From: Terriglobia bacterium
GTDB lineage: Bacteria; Acidobacteriota; Terriglobia; UBA7540
Assembly: GCA_020072655.1 (NCBI GenBank)
Contig: JAIQGH010000039.1
Location: 1-47,006 of the forward strand
Reading direction: 5' to 3'
Length of the DNA: 47,006 nucleotides
In this document: positions 1 through 8,564 of the stretch, in pieces
How positions within the stretch are numbered: position 1 is the first letter of the stretch
Layout: each line of letters starts with the position of its first letter
Made by a program: the position numbers and the translations under genes
The notes under the pieces: generated by a model
Database searches by the model: none
The model's input: only the letters and a program-made list of their open reading frames with translations
What the model was told of the DNA's origin: nothing

Positions 1-568
1 GAGCGCGGATTTCGGCGGCCAGCTCGGGATCGCCCGCGTCCATGAGCGCAAAGGCGTCGTGAATCAGTGCGCGGCAATGGTCCGCCGCAGGACGCGAAGG
101 CGGAAAGATTTCGAATTGAACGGCTGGGTCGGAATCCATGAACCGGGCGGAAAGGCTGAAGATGCGGCGGGCGCCACATTTCCCGCTGCCGCTCTGTCCG
201 TCAAGCTGAAGGATCCGGCGCGAGGCCAAAATAAAAGCGCCCGGTCGGGGGGGAAGACCGGGCGCTCGAAGTCGTGCGGTCGGTGTCTCCTCCTCCCATT
301 TCTCGGCGACCATCCAAAGACCGCTCACCTCAATACCCTTGCGGTCGGTCAGGCCGGTGGTTTCGATTTTGTAACCTTGGCAATTGGGATAGCTGGTGAC
401 GATCAGCAGGCCGATCCAGGCAGCGTTGCGTTTGATGTACTCGATGGTTTTCTCGTGGGTGCGACGGTTAAGTGTACCCACGAAAACGTTGGGGCGCGGC
501 TCGATAAACCAGCGTTTAAGCATTCCGCGAATGGCATCGGGCATGTCGTGGGCGATGATGACCGTCAT
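1..568 (-). CDS. cas2: Cas2 (type I-E), open frame continuing past the window edge; partial
   Basis: Cas2 is the integrase partner of Cas1 that captures spacers into the CRISPR array. The first ~91 codons match the I-E (CT1978-type) Cas2 family: an N-terminal beta strand reading TVIIAHDMPDAIRG, then a RWFIEPRPNVFVG block and a closing GLWMVAEKW strand. The ATG at 568 overlaps the cas1 stop (ATGA), which fixes the start. The frame has no stop codon: it stays open to base 1, adding about 95 codons after the normal family end (~95 aa). This tail includes a hydrophilic, protein-like stretch ending in MDAGDPELAAEIRA. It lacks the ETTG-type motif expected of the known Cas2-DEDDh exonuclease fusions, and I do not recognise it. 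A terminator-like hairpin sits where Cas2 should end. The tail could be a fused domain, a separate gene starting near 139 in the same frame, or chance reading of GC-rich DNA. The Cas2 part is secure; the extension is not. Confidence 0.85.
   Translation of the reverse strand, partial: MTVIIAHDMPDAIRGMLKRWFIEPRPNVFVGTLNRRTHEKTIEYIKRNAAWIGLLIVTSYPNCQGYKIETTGLTDRKGIEVSGLWMVAEKWEEETPTARLRAPGLPPRPGAFILASRRILQLDGQSGSGKCGARRIFSLSARFMDSDPAVQFEIFPPSRPAADHCRALIHDAFALMDAGDPELAAEIRA
228..265 (-). terminator. Rho-independent terminator-like hairpin at the end of the cas operon
   Basis: A perfect 10-bp inverted repeat (GCGCCCGGTC at 237-246 and GACCGGGCGC at 256-265) has a 9-nt loop. On the minus strand it is followed at once by TTTTATTTT (plus 228-236). 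GC-rich stem plus T-tract is the classic intrinsic terminator layout and suits the end of the minus-strand cas transcript. Oddly, it lies inside the still-open cas2 frame. Confidence 0.72.
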
Positions 569-1398
569 GCAAACAGTTCCTCCAAGTCTTTGGGAATTTT
601 TTGGAGCAGCCTTTCCTGTTCGACGCGGTCCTTGAGCAGCGTGCGAACCAGTTCGCCCTTGTCGTTGGGGTTCTGGCGCATGGCCTGAAACGCCGCCGGA
701 AAAGTCGTGATTTCTTTGTAAAGGTCAGCCACATCGTAGATGAACGGTAGCGTGCCGCCTTCGTGGACGAATCCCAGCGACGGCAAGTAACCGAGCGAGC
801 AAACGACGGCCGCGCACAACGCGTAGAGGCTGGCGTTGGCAGCAGAAAGCGCGCGATTGACATTGTCGGCCAGATTCCAGTTCGATTTGTCGTAATTGCG
901 CCCTTTCCAAGTAACCCCGTACTGCTGGCCGAGTTCACTGTACTTGGCGCGCACGCGCAACCCCTCCATGCCGCGCAACTCGGCAATGGAATACGCCTGC
1001 ACATCCACGCCGGGAAACCGGTGGGTAAACATGCGGCGGGCGATCTCGGCGCGCTTCTTCCTATCGGCCCAAGCAGCGGCGTGTTTGCGGGGCATCAAGT
1101 TGTCGTGATTGGGCGTGATGCCGAAGGCGTAGAAGCGCATCCCGTCCTCGCCGATCCAGCAGACGGGGGTATTGGAATCGGCGCAGGCTTTCATGGCCGC
1201 GTGCGTCACCGTGGTGCCCGGCCCGAGCAGCACGGCTGAGAGCGTGGCGACGGGCAGCCGGTACACCATCCGGTCCGCGCCGATCCACTTGATGCTGGAG
1301 TCATCCACTTCCAGCCGGCCGTGTTCGAGGTAAATCGGCGTCCAGCGGTCCTTCGCCGGCGTCAGCGTCTCCAAGGGCGGTTTTTCGAAGATGGGCAT
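565..1398 (-). CDS. cas1: Cas1 (type I-E adaptation integrase)
   Basis: Metal-dependent DNA integrase that, with Cas2, inserts new spacers into the CRISPR array. The 277-aa length is typical. The conserved metal-binding residues are present: Glu145 (RGMEGLRVR), His212 (LGFVHEGG), Asp222 and Asp225 (IYDVADLYK). The N-terminal beta domain carries DRWTPIYLEHGRLEVDD and the LLGPGTTVTH motif typical of I-E Cas1. It starts at ATG 1398, 3 nt after the cas5 stop, and ends overlapping cas2, so adaptation genes are translationally coupled to the Cascade genes. No catalytic residue is missing, so it should be active. Confidence 0.96.
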   Translation of the reverse strand: MPIFEKPPLETLTPAKDRWTPIYLEHGRLEVDDSSIKWIGADRMVYRLPVATLSAVLLGPGTTVTHAAMKACADSNTPVCWIGEDGMRFYAFGITPNHDNLMPRKHAAAWADRKKRAEIARRMFTHRFPGVDVQAYSIAELRGMEGLRVRAKYSELGQQYGVTWKGRNYDKSNWNLADNVNRALSAANASLYALCAAVVCSLGYLPSLGFVHEGGTLPFIYDVADLYKEITTFPAAFQAMRQNPNDKGELVRTLLKDRVEQERLLQKIPKDLEELFA

Positions 1399-1401
1399 GG
1401 A

Positions 1402-2136
1402 TCACACATCCGGAATCTTGCCGACTACGAGATTCACCCGACGAACAGCATAGTCGCGCCCCTCTGCGCTGGAACCTGATGTACCGAAGGAGACCGGTTG
1501 GTCATTGTAAGAGTCCGTCCCCGCGTTGAAGTTCGCAACTTCCTCCAGACGGGTGAATTGTTCGATAGCAGCGTTGCCAATCAATGCGCGTTCAGCTTCT
1601 GGTTGCGTTTTGAACATGCCACGGAAAATCGGTTCGGCTGGGATGCAACTCTTGCGCCCAAACCAGACACCCCAGATGGGGTCTTCGAGCGCAGCGACGG
1701 CGCGCTCTAGCATAAACCGGTCGCCTGCAAGGATAACGCCATAGCGTGCGTCGTTAAGGTATTGGCGGTGGCTGACCGTGGGATTGTCGCATGGCCCTCC
1801 AGATGCCTTGCGTGGGATGAACTGCCGTTGCGTCTTCTTATCGTAGCCACCGCCTGTGGTGTGGAAGTCCTCCAGGCGAAGGACGGGCAGCAGCCCACCC
1901 GCTCTTAGCACATTACGTGGGATGGTAATGCTGCTCATCTTCAACGCCGCCAGCTTAGGGAGCATGTCGCGCTCTTCAGGCGAGCCTTTGGCCAGACCCA
2001 TCGCGGCAGAGATCAGGCCGATGACGCCGCTCTTGGTCGGGTGCAATTCCGTGGTGCGGCGCTGAAACCGGCTGGAAAAGCCCCACGATTGCAGCGGGGC
2101 GTCCAGAAGTAGCGCAAGGTACGCAGTGTCAGACAT
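1402..2136 (-). CDS. cas5e: Cas5 (CasD, Cascade subunit)
   Basis: Cas5e caps the 5' handle of the crRNA in the Cascade complex. The N-terminus MSDTAYLALLLDAPLQSWG is the Cas5 signature. It is followed by RRTTELHPTKSGVIGLISAAMG, the family's helix after the first strand. Near residues 105-140 lies HTTGGGYDKKTQRQF with a YLNDARYGV block, as in other I-E Cas5 proteins. I chose ATG 2136 over an upstream in-frame start at 2187, because the extra residues have no family counterpart and 2136 gives an 8-nt overlap with the cas7 stop. Length 244 aa. The C-terminus (YAVRRVNLVVGKIPDV) is intact. Confidence 0.94.
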   Translation of the reverse strand: MSDTAYLALLLDAPLQSWGFSSRFQRRTTELHPTKSGVIGLISAAMGLAKGSPEERDMLPKLAALKMSSITIPRNVLRAGGLLPVLRLEDFHTTGGGYDKKTQRQFIPRKASGGPCDNPTVSHRQYLNDARYGVILAGDRFMLERAVAALEDPIWGVWFGRKSCIPAEPIFRGMFKTQPEAERALIGNAAIEQFTRLEEVANFNAGTDSYNDQPVSFGTSGSSAEGRDYAVRRVNLVVGKIPDV

Positions 2137-3226
2137 GGCGCAGAATCTCCTCGCAGAATTCGTCGAGCGGCTTGTCCGGAATGGCAATTTCCGCCGACGG
2201 CTTGATGCCCCAGGTTTTCTTCAACTGCTCGTGATGCTCCTTGAGCGCCGCGACAGAGGTGTCTATCAGTCCGCTCTTGGAGGACACCGGTTTTTCAAAA
2301 GCATTAATCAGTTGCAGAGGTTGGCCTTTGTCTTTTACAAGACCGAGCACGTAGCCCGGCATGGTGTGGGCATTCATCGAGTTTTTCCGCGCGCTGGGAA
2401 CAGCGAGAATGGTTGCGCGGAGGAAGGCGTCCACGACCGTTCGGCGGTCCTCCGCCGAGAGCGCACCAAGGTGAGAGTCATCCCCCAACAGCCCGAGATT
2501 CAGCGCGACGTAGCGGTAGTAGACTGCTGAAGTAAACTCCAGCGTTCCCATCATCCCGCTACCCGCCCGATCTTCTTCTTCAACCGTTGGGTCTTCGCCC
2601 TGCCGGTCGTCCACCGCCGTGTAAAAGTCGATGTCGTTGTCGGCGCGATGAGTTGACAAGGCATGACTGAACATCGCCGCCCCTTCCACAGTGAGTGAGT
2701 GGTCCGTGGCCACCATGCGTCCAAAGAGCGCGATATCAGCGGCATCTTTCAGCTTTGCCTCCTGGACCTTGCTCGCGGCGGACTTGATCTTCTTGTCCGA
2801 GGCCTTTGTATCCTTGCTCTCCTTGAGAATCGTGGCCAACTCCTTGCCGATTTCCTCACGTTCGGAGGGTGAAAGAAACATGAGCGTTTTGACTTTGAGA
2901 ATGCCCTTGTTCTTGAATGCGCTCTCGTCGACGGTTGCCAACCCGTCGCAGAACTTCTTGGAAGCCTCTCGCGCTTTGTCAGCCGGAGCACCATGCCGCT
3001 CGGCGGCTTCGGCTATAGGCTGGACGATGAGCTTGCTGCGTTCCCCCTTAAACAACTCCGGACACAGTTCTTTGGCTTGCAGTCGGATCGCCCGCTTCAG
3101 GCACTGGCTGGAAATGCGAGCGCGTGTGACGCCGCCGAACGTCGCCGTCTTGGGCGCCCCCACGTCGTCGCGGTTCAGGCACGAGACGGGGAACGATTGC
3201 AGGATGTGCAGTTCGATGAGTTTCAT
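2129..3226 (-). CDS. cas7e: Cas7 (CasC/Cse4, Cascade backbone)
   Basis: The backbone subunit, six copies of which line the crRNA spacer in type I-E Cascade. The 365-aa protein opens with the family signature: IELHILQSFPVSCLNRDD, then GAPKTATFGGVTRARISSQCLKRAIR (RRM core and thumb region). The middle carries FGRMVATDHSLTVEGAAMFSHALSTHRADNDIDFYTAVDD, and the C-terminal half has ARKNSMNAHTMPGYVLGLV. All are typical of Cas7e. The minus strand shows GAGAGGAA 5 nt before the ATG. It follows cas6e after 31 nt, one of the few non-overlapping junctions in the operon, and overlaps cas5. Confidence 0.96.
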   Translation of the reverse strand: MKLIELHILQSFPVSCLNRDDVGAPKTATFGGVTRARISSQCLKRAIRLQAKELCPELFKGERSKLIVQPIAEAAERHGAPADKAREASKKFCDGLATVDESAFKNKGILKVKTLMFLSPSEREEIGKELATILKESKDTKASDKKIKSAASKVQEAKLKDAADIALFGRMVATDHSLTVEGAAMFSHALSTHRADNDIDFYTAVDDRQGEDPTVEEEDRAGSGMMGTLEFTSAVYYRYVALNLGLLGDDSHLGALSAEDRRTVVDAFLRATILAVPSARKNSMNAHTMPGYVLGLVKDKGQPLQLINAFEKPVSSKSGLIDTSVAALKEHHEQLKKTWGIKPSAEIAIPDKPLDEFCEEILRHV

Positions 3227-3257
3227 GTCAGTTCCTCTCGTTTGATTTGGATCTTCC

Positions 3258-3887
3258 TTATGAGACTGGCGCGATCACCAGCAGGCCGAAGCCGAACGCC
3301 TTGGCCGAGCCGATGCCGCGCGTGAAAGCTTCGTGAAACTTGGCCGGGTCCGTCACCGTCAGCACGCCCTGAAACTCCACGGCACTGTGCAGGCCGTTCT
3401 GCCCGTTCTTCTCAAAATACTCCCTGCCACGGGAAAACGTGCGGAGCTTGGCTTCATCCACAGTGAAGCCGCCATGGTCTCCCTTGCGCTTGATCCACTC
3501 TACAAGTTCCTCGCGCTTCCCCAACGGGATGCGCCGACCGTTTTTCGTCAACGAGCCGTCGGACCGTTCCTTGGAGACTTTCTTCGTGGGGTTCGCGCAG
3601 AGTTGGAACGCATACTGGCTGCGCGTGAAATACGTTTCCGGAATGGGTTTCGTCTTCCAGCTTTCTGCGTCCCCCGGACACCAATCGGGCCGCACCGGTT
3701 GCGCGGGTGAGACGATCAGCAATCGGAAGCCCTCCGGGCGCTGGTCGAGCCGCGTCAGAAACTCGCGCCGCTCACCATTGCGGCCGGGGAAGGCCTTCCA
3801 TACTGCCTGATGCCAGTCGTAGCAATCGCGCAAGCGCAGCCGGGCGGCGGTGGCGAAATCGAGGATGACTTGGGTGAGATGGGTCAT
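3258..3887 (-). CDS. cas6e: Cas6e (CasE, pre-crRNA endoribonuclease)
   Basis: Cleaves the pre-crRNA within repeats and stays bound to the 3' hairpin in Cascade. His26 in YDWHQAVWKAFPG lies where the catalytic His of E. coli CasE (CasE His20) falls. The C-terminus GIGSAKAFGFGLLVIAP is the glycine-rich loop typical of Cas6. Length 209 aa. I chose ATG 3887, giving a 4-nt ATGA overlap with cse2, rather than the upstream start at 3989, which would run inside cse2. Its place between cse2 and cas7 is unusual: in E. coli and S. thermophilus I-E loci it follows cas5. Confidence 0.93.
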   Translation of the reverse strand: MTHLTQVILDFATAARLRLRDCYDWHQAVWKAFPGRNGERREFLTRLDQRPEGFRLLIVSPAQPVRPDWCPGDAESWKTKPIPETYFTRSQYAFQLCANPTKKVSKERSDGSLTKNGRRIPLGKREELVEWIKRKGDHGGFTVDEAKLRTFSRGREYFEKNGQNGLHSAVEFQGVLTVTDPAKFHEAFTRGIGSAKAFGFGLLVIAPVS

Positions 3888-4390
3888 GGCGTGGCCTCCG
3901 ATACACTCACAGCAGCGGGCTCTTCGCTTCCCGGCGAACCCCAGTATTCCTGCGCCCAGCGGGCTTTCACGTTGTCGCCCCAGTAACAAAGATCAGCGAA
4001 AAGCTCCTCGTAGTTGATCGGTATCCCTTTGGCTCTTGCGGCGAGAACTACGGGACGCAGTCGCTCGCAAATCTCGTCGCGGTCGCAAGAGAGCAGGCGT
4101 CGGAATCGGCCATCGAACGATTCGTTCTGTTTTTTGAGCCGCAGGCAGGTCGTTCCGAGATTGCCGTTGTCGGTTTCGTCAGGATGGTAAGCGAACAGGC
4201 CGACAACGGCTTCGATGCGGGGATTGCCGATGCCGCCCACGCGCGCCAGCAAGGGCCAAGCGCGGGGGAGTTTGGTGGGACTCAACGCGCAGCGCAGATC
4301 AGCCATCGCACCCCGGTCGTTCTTGAGTCGGCGTAGGTGGGCCAACAAGCGTGCGGCGGCTTCCTTGGGATCGAATTGATCGGCACTCAT
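3884..4390 (-). CDS. cse2: Cse2 (CasB, Cascade small subunit)
   Basis: The alpha-helical small subunit, present twice in the belly of type I-E Cascade, where it stabilises the R-loop. The 168-aa sequence shows the family pattern: an N-terminal LLAHLRRLKNDRGAMADLRCALSPTKLPRAWPLL region, then the NLGTTCLRLKKQ and FDGRFRRLLSCDRDEICERLRPVV helices. It starts at ATG 4390, 2 nt after the cse1 stop, and ends overlapping cas6e. The acidic tail of about 15 residues looks like an unstructured extension. Confidence 0.92.
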   Translation of the reverse strand: MSADQFDPKEAAARLLAHLRRLKNDRGAMADLRCALSPTKLPRAWPLLARVGGIGNPRIEAVVGLFAYHPDETDNGNLGTTCLRLKKQNESFDGRFRRLLSCDRDEICERLRPVVLAARAKGIPINYEELFADLCYWGDNVKARWAQEYWGSPGSEEPAAVSVSEATP

Positions 4391-4392
4391 GC

Positions 4393-5946
4393 TTAAACCT
4401 CCTTTTCGGTTCCAACCTCGGCTGATTCGGCGGGCGCAGCGAACAATGTCTTCAGCCCCAAAGCATACGCGCGTATCTGGCGTGGTGTCTCACGCGTGCA
4501 GGCCCTTTCATACGCCGCACGGGCGGCGCGCCAGAGGGATTGTCCCCAAGCGGTCTTGTTCCACTCGGATTTCAGCCCAAGGCTTTCGGGAGCGGCCGCA
4601 ACCTCCAGCAAGCGCGGCAAGGCACTTTCGATGTCCGTCCAGAACTGGGCGGCGGCGTTGCTCTGGATTTGCTGGCGCCGGTTTTTCATTTCGGGCCGGT
4701 CAAGATTGTCACCGAGTTCCTTGTGGTAAACTGAGGCGGCCCGCTTGACGCGAAACGCCATGGTTTCCGCCAACCGTACTCCAGCTTCGTAAACCATCTG
4801 GCTAGGTTCTTTCAGCATCGCGGAAGGGACATGGAACACGGACTCCGTCGTATCCAGCGGTTTGGCTTTGTTGGCGACCAGGCCCCCCACCCAAAGATCG
4901 AATGCTTCCTGGTCGTCAGCGATGTTCTGCAGCGCGGCAGGGCCGCCGGGATTTTGGCCGACAGCTTTGACGGTCAGGGCGTGCAACTCGCGCCACGCGG
5001 CCTCGTCGATCGAAGCCGGTAATAGGACACGCGTAGGCTGGCCTTTCACGGTCCGGGTGACAATCGTAGCGGAAGGCTCGCGCCATCCATCAGCATAGGA
5101 CTCATATTCCAGCCCGTTGGCGAGGATGAGAGATCGGCAATCATCCGCAAGCCAAATTGCGCGGGTTAGCGGAACAAGTCGACCTAAGTAAGTGCGGTTG
5201 GAGTTCCGCACGGCTTCGGCGTCGGCAAGTCGCTGGGGCATCAACTCCCAGACCGCTCTGCCCCAGGAGTCCTGCCCGAAGAACTGCTCGGCCTGCCGTT
5301 TGGTCATAAGGTTTTTGTGCAGAGTGGCGAGTAGATTGTCGCCTCGGAGCAGCGCGTGCAACATCCCGCCGGCAAGGCACGGCGCATGGTCGCTCGATCC
5401 TTTGCCGGCCGTTTCCTTACCGTTCCATAACGCCACTCCGATGCGACCACCGGGAGAAAAACACTGGAATGTCGTCAGCATCAAAGCGAGTTCGCCAGGC
5501 GTGAAAGCCCGCTCTGAGCCACCCGCGTTGTCAAAAAGCGTTGTGTTGTTGCCCGTGGCCAGCGCGAGATCGAGCTTGCTGGTCGAGTTGCCTTCATCGT
5601 CATCATCGCCATTGGACTTGGTCGTAGCCTTCTTTAAGTTGGCAGCCTGCGAGAAGCGCTGGCCGTTGCCGAACAACTCGAAGGCGTGTCGCCAACGATT
5701 GAGGTATTCGAGCGCCGACGGCACTATGCGTGGTCGGCACGCCTCCCAGTGGTCTTGGTCGCTTGGGCCGTCGAGCGCCGCCTGCGCGATGCAAATCAGC
5801 AGCCGCACCAGGGCGATGCGTTCATGCGGGCGGACAGCAAGGTCTCGAATCTCATGGCCTCGCTCGAACGCTTCGCGCAGGCTGACGGTTCCCGGTTTGC
5901 CCTCATTCCACACAATCGGAATCCAAGCTTCAGTCGTAAGATTCAT
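4393..5946 (-). CDS. cse1: Cse1 (CasA, Cascade large subunit, PAM recognition)
   Basis: Large Cascade subunit that reads the PAM and recruits Cas3. The N-terminus MNLTTEAWIPIVWNEGKPG with SLREAFERG is characteristic. A glycine-containing loop (FSPGGRIGVALWNGK, about residues 160-175) corresponds to the PAM-sensing region. The C-terminal four-helix bundle is seen in the WTDIESALPRLLEVAA to AWGQSLWRAARAAYERAC part. About 517 aa. ATG 5946 overlaps the end of cas3 by 17 nt; upstream ATGs at 5967 and 5958 are possible but add only a few residues without family support. Confidence 0.94.
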   Translation of the reverse strand: MNLTTEAWIPIVWNEGKPGTVSLREAFERGHEIRDLAVRPHERIALVRLLICIAQAALDGPSDQDHWEACRPRIVPSALEYLNRWRHAFELFGNGQRFSQAANLKKATTKSNGDDDDEGNSTSKLDLALATGNNTTLFDNAGGSERAFTPGELALMLTTFQCFSPGGRIGVALWNGKETAGKGSSDHAPCLAGGMLHALLRGDNLLATLHKNLMTKRQAEQFFGQDSWGRAVWELMPQRLADAEAVRNSNRTYLGRLVPLTRAIWLADDCRSLILANGLEYESYADGWREPSATIVTRTVKGQPTRVLLPASIDEAAWRELHALTVKAVGQNPGGPAALQNIADDQEAFDLWVGGLVANKAKPLDTTESVFHVPSAMLKEPSQMVYEAGVRLAETMAFRVKRAASVYHKELGDNLDRPEMKNRRQQIQSNAAAQFWTDIESALPRLLEVAAAPESLGLKSEWNKTAWGQSLWRAARAAYERACTRETPRQIRAYALGLKTLFAAPAESAEVGTEKEV

Positions 5947-8527
5947 CGGACTCCTCATGAAGCGCACGCGGCAAACGCTCGCGTTCGATGATGATACCCT
6001 GATCGGGGTGATATGAAAGCCCTGTCTGCTGTTCGTCGCCGGACCAGCGGATGTTGCCAGCCGGTTGCAGCAGTCCGGTGGCGGTGGGTTGCGAAACGTG
6101 ATTGGTCAACCAGCCCGGTGGCTTAGTGAGACCGGTCGCAACGGCCCAGCGCGGCACACGGACGAGATTGCGATGGATGGCTTTGACGGCGTCAAAGTTC
6201 CAGTCGCGGTCATGGGCTGTGATTACCGCGCCGTCGAGCAGGCAGAGACGCGCCGAGTGCCGGTCAAGCGAGGTGATCTCCGTCGCCAGAAGCAATTGGG
6301 CCATCGGGTAGGTACTGAAACGGGTCTGAATGCCTTCCTCGTCCGGCAAGGCCGGGTTGTTCCAGATGGTGGTGGCGTTGAGGGCTTGCCGGGCCATTTT
6401 CTCTTTTTGCTTCTCCAACTGTTCTCGCAGTTCCTGCCAGGCGGGCGGCTCGGCGGCGGTGGGGTCGGCGTAGGTGGCTTCGAGAATCGGGCGGATGTCG
6501 TCGGGCAACGTGATCGTCGCTCTCCCGCGCCACTGTTGGAGCGAACGCAGTAGGATGTAGGGCGCATAGACACGTGCGCTCTTGCCCAGAGCCCGGCGAA
6601 GTTCCTTCTCGCTCGCGTCGCGCAGTGAGGCATCATCCGAGTGCGGCATCTGAATCCAGACTTCGGGTTGTGGACAGGGACGGAGGGGCCGGTCGTGGCG
6701 CCACAGACGGCCGATCCGTTGTAATAGCATGTCGGTCGGAGCGAGGTCCGTAATTAGCAGGTCGGCGTCGATATCCACACTCTGCTCGGCAACTTGGGTT
6801 GAAACCAAGATGCAGCCGTTGGGCCGATTAGTGGAGTCCTTGCCGAGTCGGATCATCCAGTCGGTTTCGAGCTGTTCGCGGCGGAAAAAAGGAAAGCGAG
6901 AATGCAGCAGCGCGACGCTGGGACCGCCTTGGAAATTGGCGCTCTGAAGTGCCCGGTAGGTCTCTTGGGCCTCATCGACCGTGTTGTGAATCCACAGCAA
7001 ACATTCGCCGTCGGAGGCGCGATCGATGGCCTCTTCCACCGGCAAGGCAGCGGAGACGTTGCGTATCTGAATCGTCTTCGCTGGCGGTGCCTCGCACGTG
7101 CTCTCGATGAGTGAGCTTGCCACACCGGAAACTAGCGGATAACCCGCGCTGAGCGGTTGCTGGTCGGCCAGTCCGAGCAACTCGTGGCGTCGCTTTCCCG
7201 TGAGAGTGGCGGACAAGATGATGACGGTGCATTGCAGTTCGCGCAGCCGTTTCGCCATCGCGTCAATGAGCGTGCTGGTGTAAAGATCGTAGGTGTGCAC
7301 CTCATCGAGGATCACCACCTTTCCGGCAAGTCCGAACTGCCGGACGAAGAAATGCTTGGCCGCCACAATACCCAGCAACGCTTGGTCTATCGTGCCAACA
7401 CCAAACGGCGCGAGCAGCGCCCGCTTAGCTGACGCGAACCAGGAGCGCCCGGCGTGGACATGATTCCTTGCTTCCTCGTCATTCGCGATGGCCGGGGACA
7501 GTTGTGCTGGCGGGTCGGTCTCGGCAAGCCAGGAGGCGCTGTGGGCGAGCCGCACTGCTGCCGGGCTAGCGCAAATCCGATCAACGAACGGCTGCACACG
7601 CAGATGAATCCGGTTACTGGTCACTTGTGTCGGCAACGCGAAATACAACCCGGTCGCTTTTCCTGTCGCGATGAGTCGATGCGCTGCCGCCAGCGCCGCC
7701 TCCGTCTTGCCGCAGCCCATCGGCCCTTCGATGACGTAAGTGCCTGGCTCTCCCACCACCTGGTCGGTTGTTGTCTGTAAGCTGTTCGCCTGCGGGATTT
7801 CAGGGAATAACTCAGCGAATTCGGTCAATTGCCTTACTTCAACTGATCTCCAGTTGATCGTGGCCAACGCCGTCTGCGCTCGGCGACGCCGCTCCGACAC
7901 GTCCCAACGCGCATCGAGTGGGAAGTGCCTCTCGTCTGAACCGATCCAGTCGGCAATCGTAATCAGCCCGGCCACGAACCAGATTGTTGCATCGCCGGGC
8001 GACTGATCCGGCAACGGTCCGAATTCCCTCATGAGTTCCGCCGCCAATCGGCAGCGTTCCTCTTCCCACGGTTCCTGCACTTGCACCCGTTCACCTTTGA
8101 TCCGTCCATGGTGCGTACCGACGGCCGCCGCCCAGATTTGGAGTCGAGGGCTTTGGAGCAACTCCTGCACGGTAAATTGGCTGATCCTGGCGTGGTCAGA
8201 CTCCCGCATGCTCCAGCCTTCCTTCAGCGCACGATCCCTCAGCGCGTGATGCACCAACCACGCTTCGTTCTTCCGTTGAAACCCCGGCGAGACCTTGCCG
8301 ATGTCATGCAGCGCGGCAAGAGTGGCGGCGCCGGGCGGGATGAGCATTTGGAGTTGGGGCGGGAGCAAGGCCAGCAGCGCTTCGGCGACGCATCCGACGT
8401 TCAGGCAGTGGTCGCGGACGCTGATGCCGGGCCGGCCATCTTCGGTCGTCTTCGCCCAACATTCCTCGTGGCGCAAAACCTTGGCCGTCGCGAAGGACTT
8501 TCTGTCTCCTCTCGGTGGAGCTGGCAC
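5930..8527 (-). CDS. cas3: Cas3 (HD nuclease-helicase fusion)
   Basis: Cascade-recruited nuclease-helicase that degrades invader DNA. The N-terminal HD domain has His40 (SVRDHCLNVG), His74-Asp75 (LHDIGK) and THHGR near 138-142. The SF2 helicase follows with Walker A GPMGCGKTEA (~270), DEVH box (VVILDEVHTYD), SAT motif (ILSATL) and motif VI QRIGRLWRHDRP. Length up to 865 aa, normal for an HD-Cas3 fusion. The longest frame begins at GTG 8527 without a good ribosome site. A GAGGAGA a little downstream suggests that initiation at an internal TTG (about codon 18) is also possible. First gene of the cas operon; the 264 nt upstream carry two perfect inverted repeats. Confidence 0.94.
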   Translation of the reverse strand: MPAPPRGDRKSFATAKVLRHEECWAKTTEDGRPGISVRDHCLNVGCVAEALLALLPPQLQMLIPPGAATLAALHDIGKVSPGFQRKNEAWLVHHALRDRALKEGWSMRESDHARISQFTVQELLQSPRLQIWAAAVGTHHGRIKGERVQVQEPWEEERCRLAAELMREFGPLPDQSPGDATIWFVAGLITIADWIGSDERHFPLDARWDVSERRRRAQTALATINWRSVEVRQLTEFAELFPEIPQANSLQTTTDQVVGEPGTYVIEGPMGCGKTEAALAAAHRLIATGKATGLYFALPTQVTSNRIHLRVQPFVDRICASPAAVRLAHSASWLAETDPPAQLSPAIANDEEARNHVHAGRSWFASAKRALLAPFGVGTIDQALLGIVAAKHFFVRQFGLAGKVVILDEVHTYDLYTSTLIDAMAKRLRELQCTVIILSATLTGKRRHELLGLADQQPLSAGYPLVSGVASSLIESTCEAPPAKTIQIRNVSAALPVEEAIDRASDGECLLWIHNTVDEAQETYRALQSANFQGGPSVALLHSRFPFFRREQLETDWMIRLGKDSTNRPNGCILVSTQVAEQSVDIDADLLITDLAPTDMLLQRIGRLWRHDRPLRPCPQPEVWIQMPHSDDASLRDASEKELRRALGKSARVYAPYILLRSLQQWRGRATITLPDDIRPILEATYADPTAAEPPAWQELREQLEKQKEKMARQALNATTIWNNPALPDEEGIQTRFSTYPMAQLLLATEITSLDRHSARLCLLDGAVITAHDRDWNFDAVKAIHRNLVRVPRWAVATGLTKPPGWLTNHVSQPTATGLLQPAGNIRWSGDEQQTGLSYHPDQGIIIERERLPRALHEESDESYD

Positions 8528-8564
8528 ACGCGAGATGTTACCAAAATGTCAAGCCAAAGCAAAG

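Noticed and set aside
59-688. Plus-strand frame opposite cas2
   Set aside because: It is low-quality sequence antisense to an unmistakable Cas2 and Cas1 end; no domain or start signal.
1-8527. A CRISPR repeat array next to cas2 or cas3
   Set aside because: No ~29-bp repeat recurs at regular spacing anywhere in the window. The array is presumably outside it.
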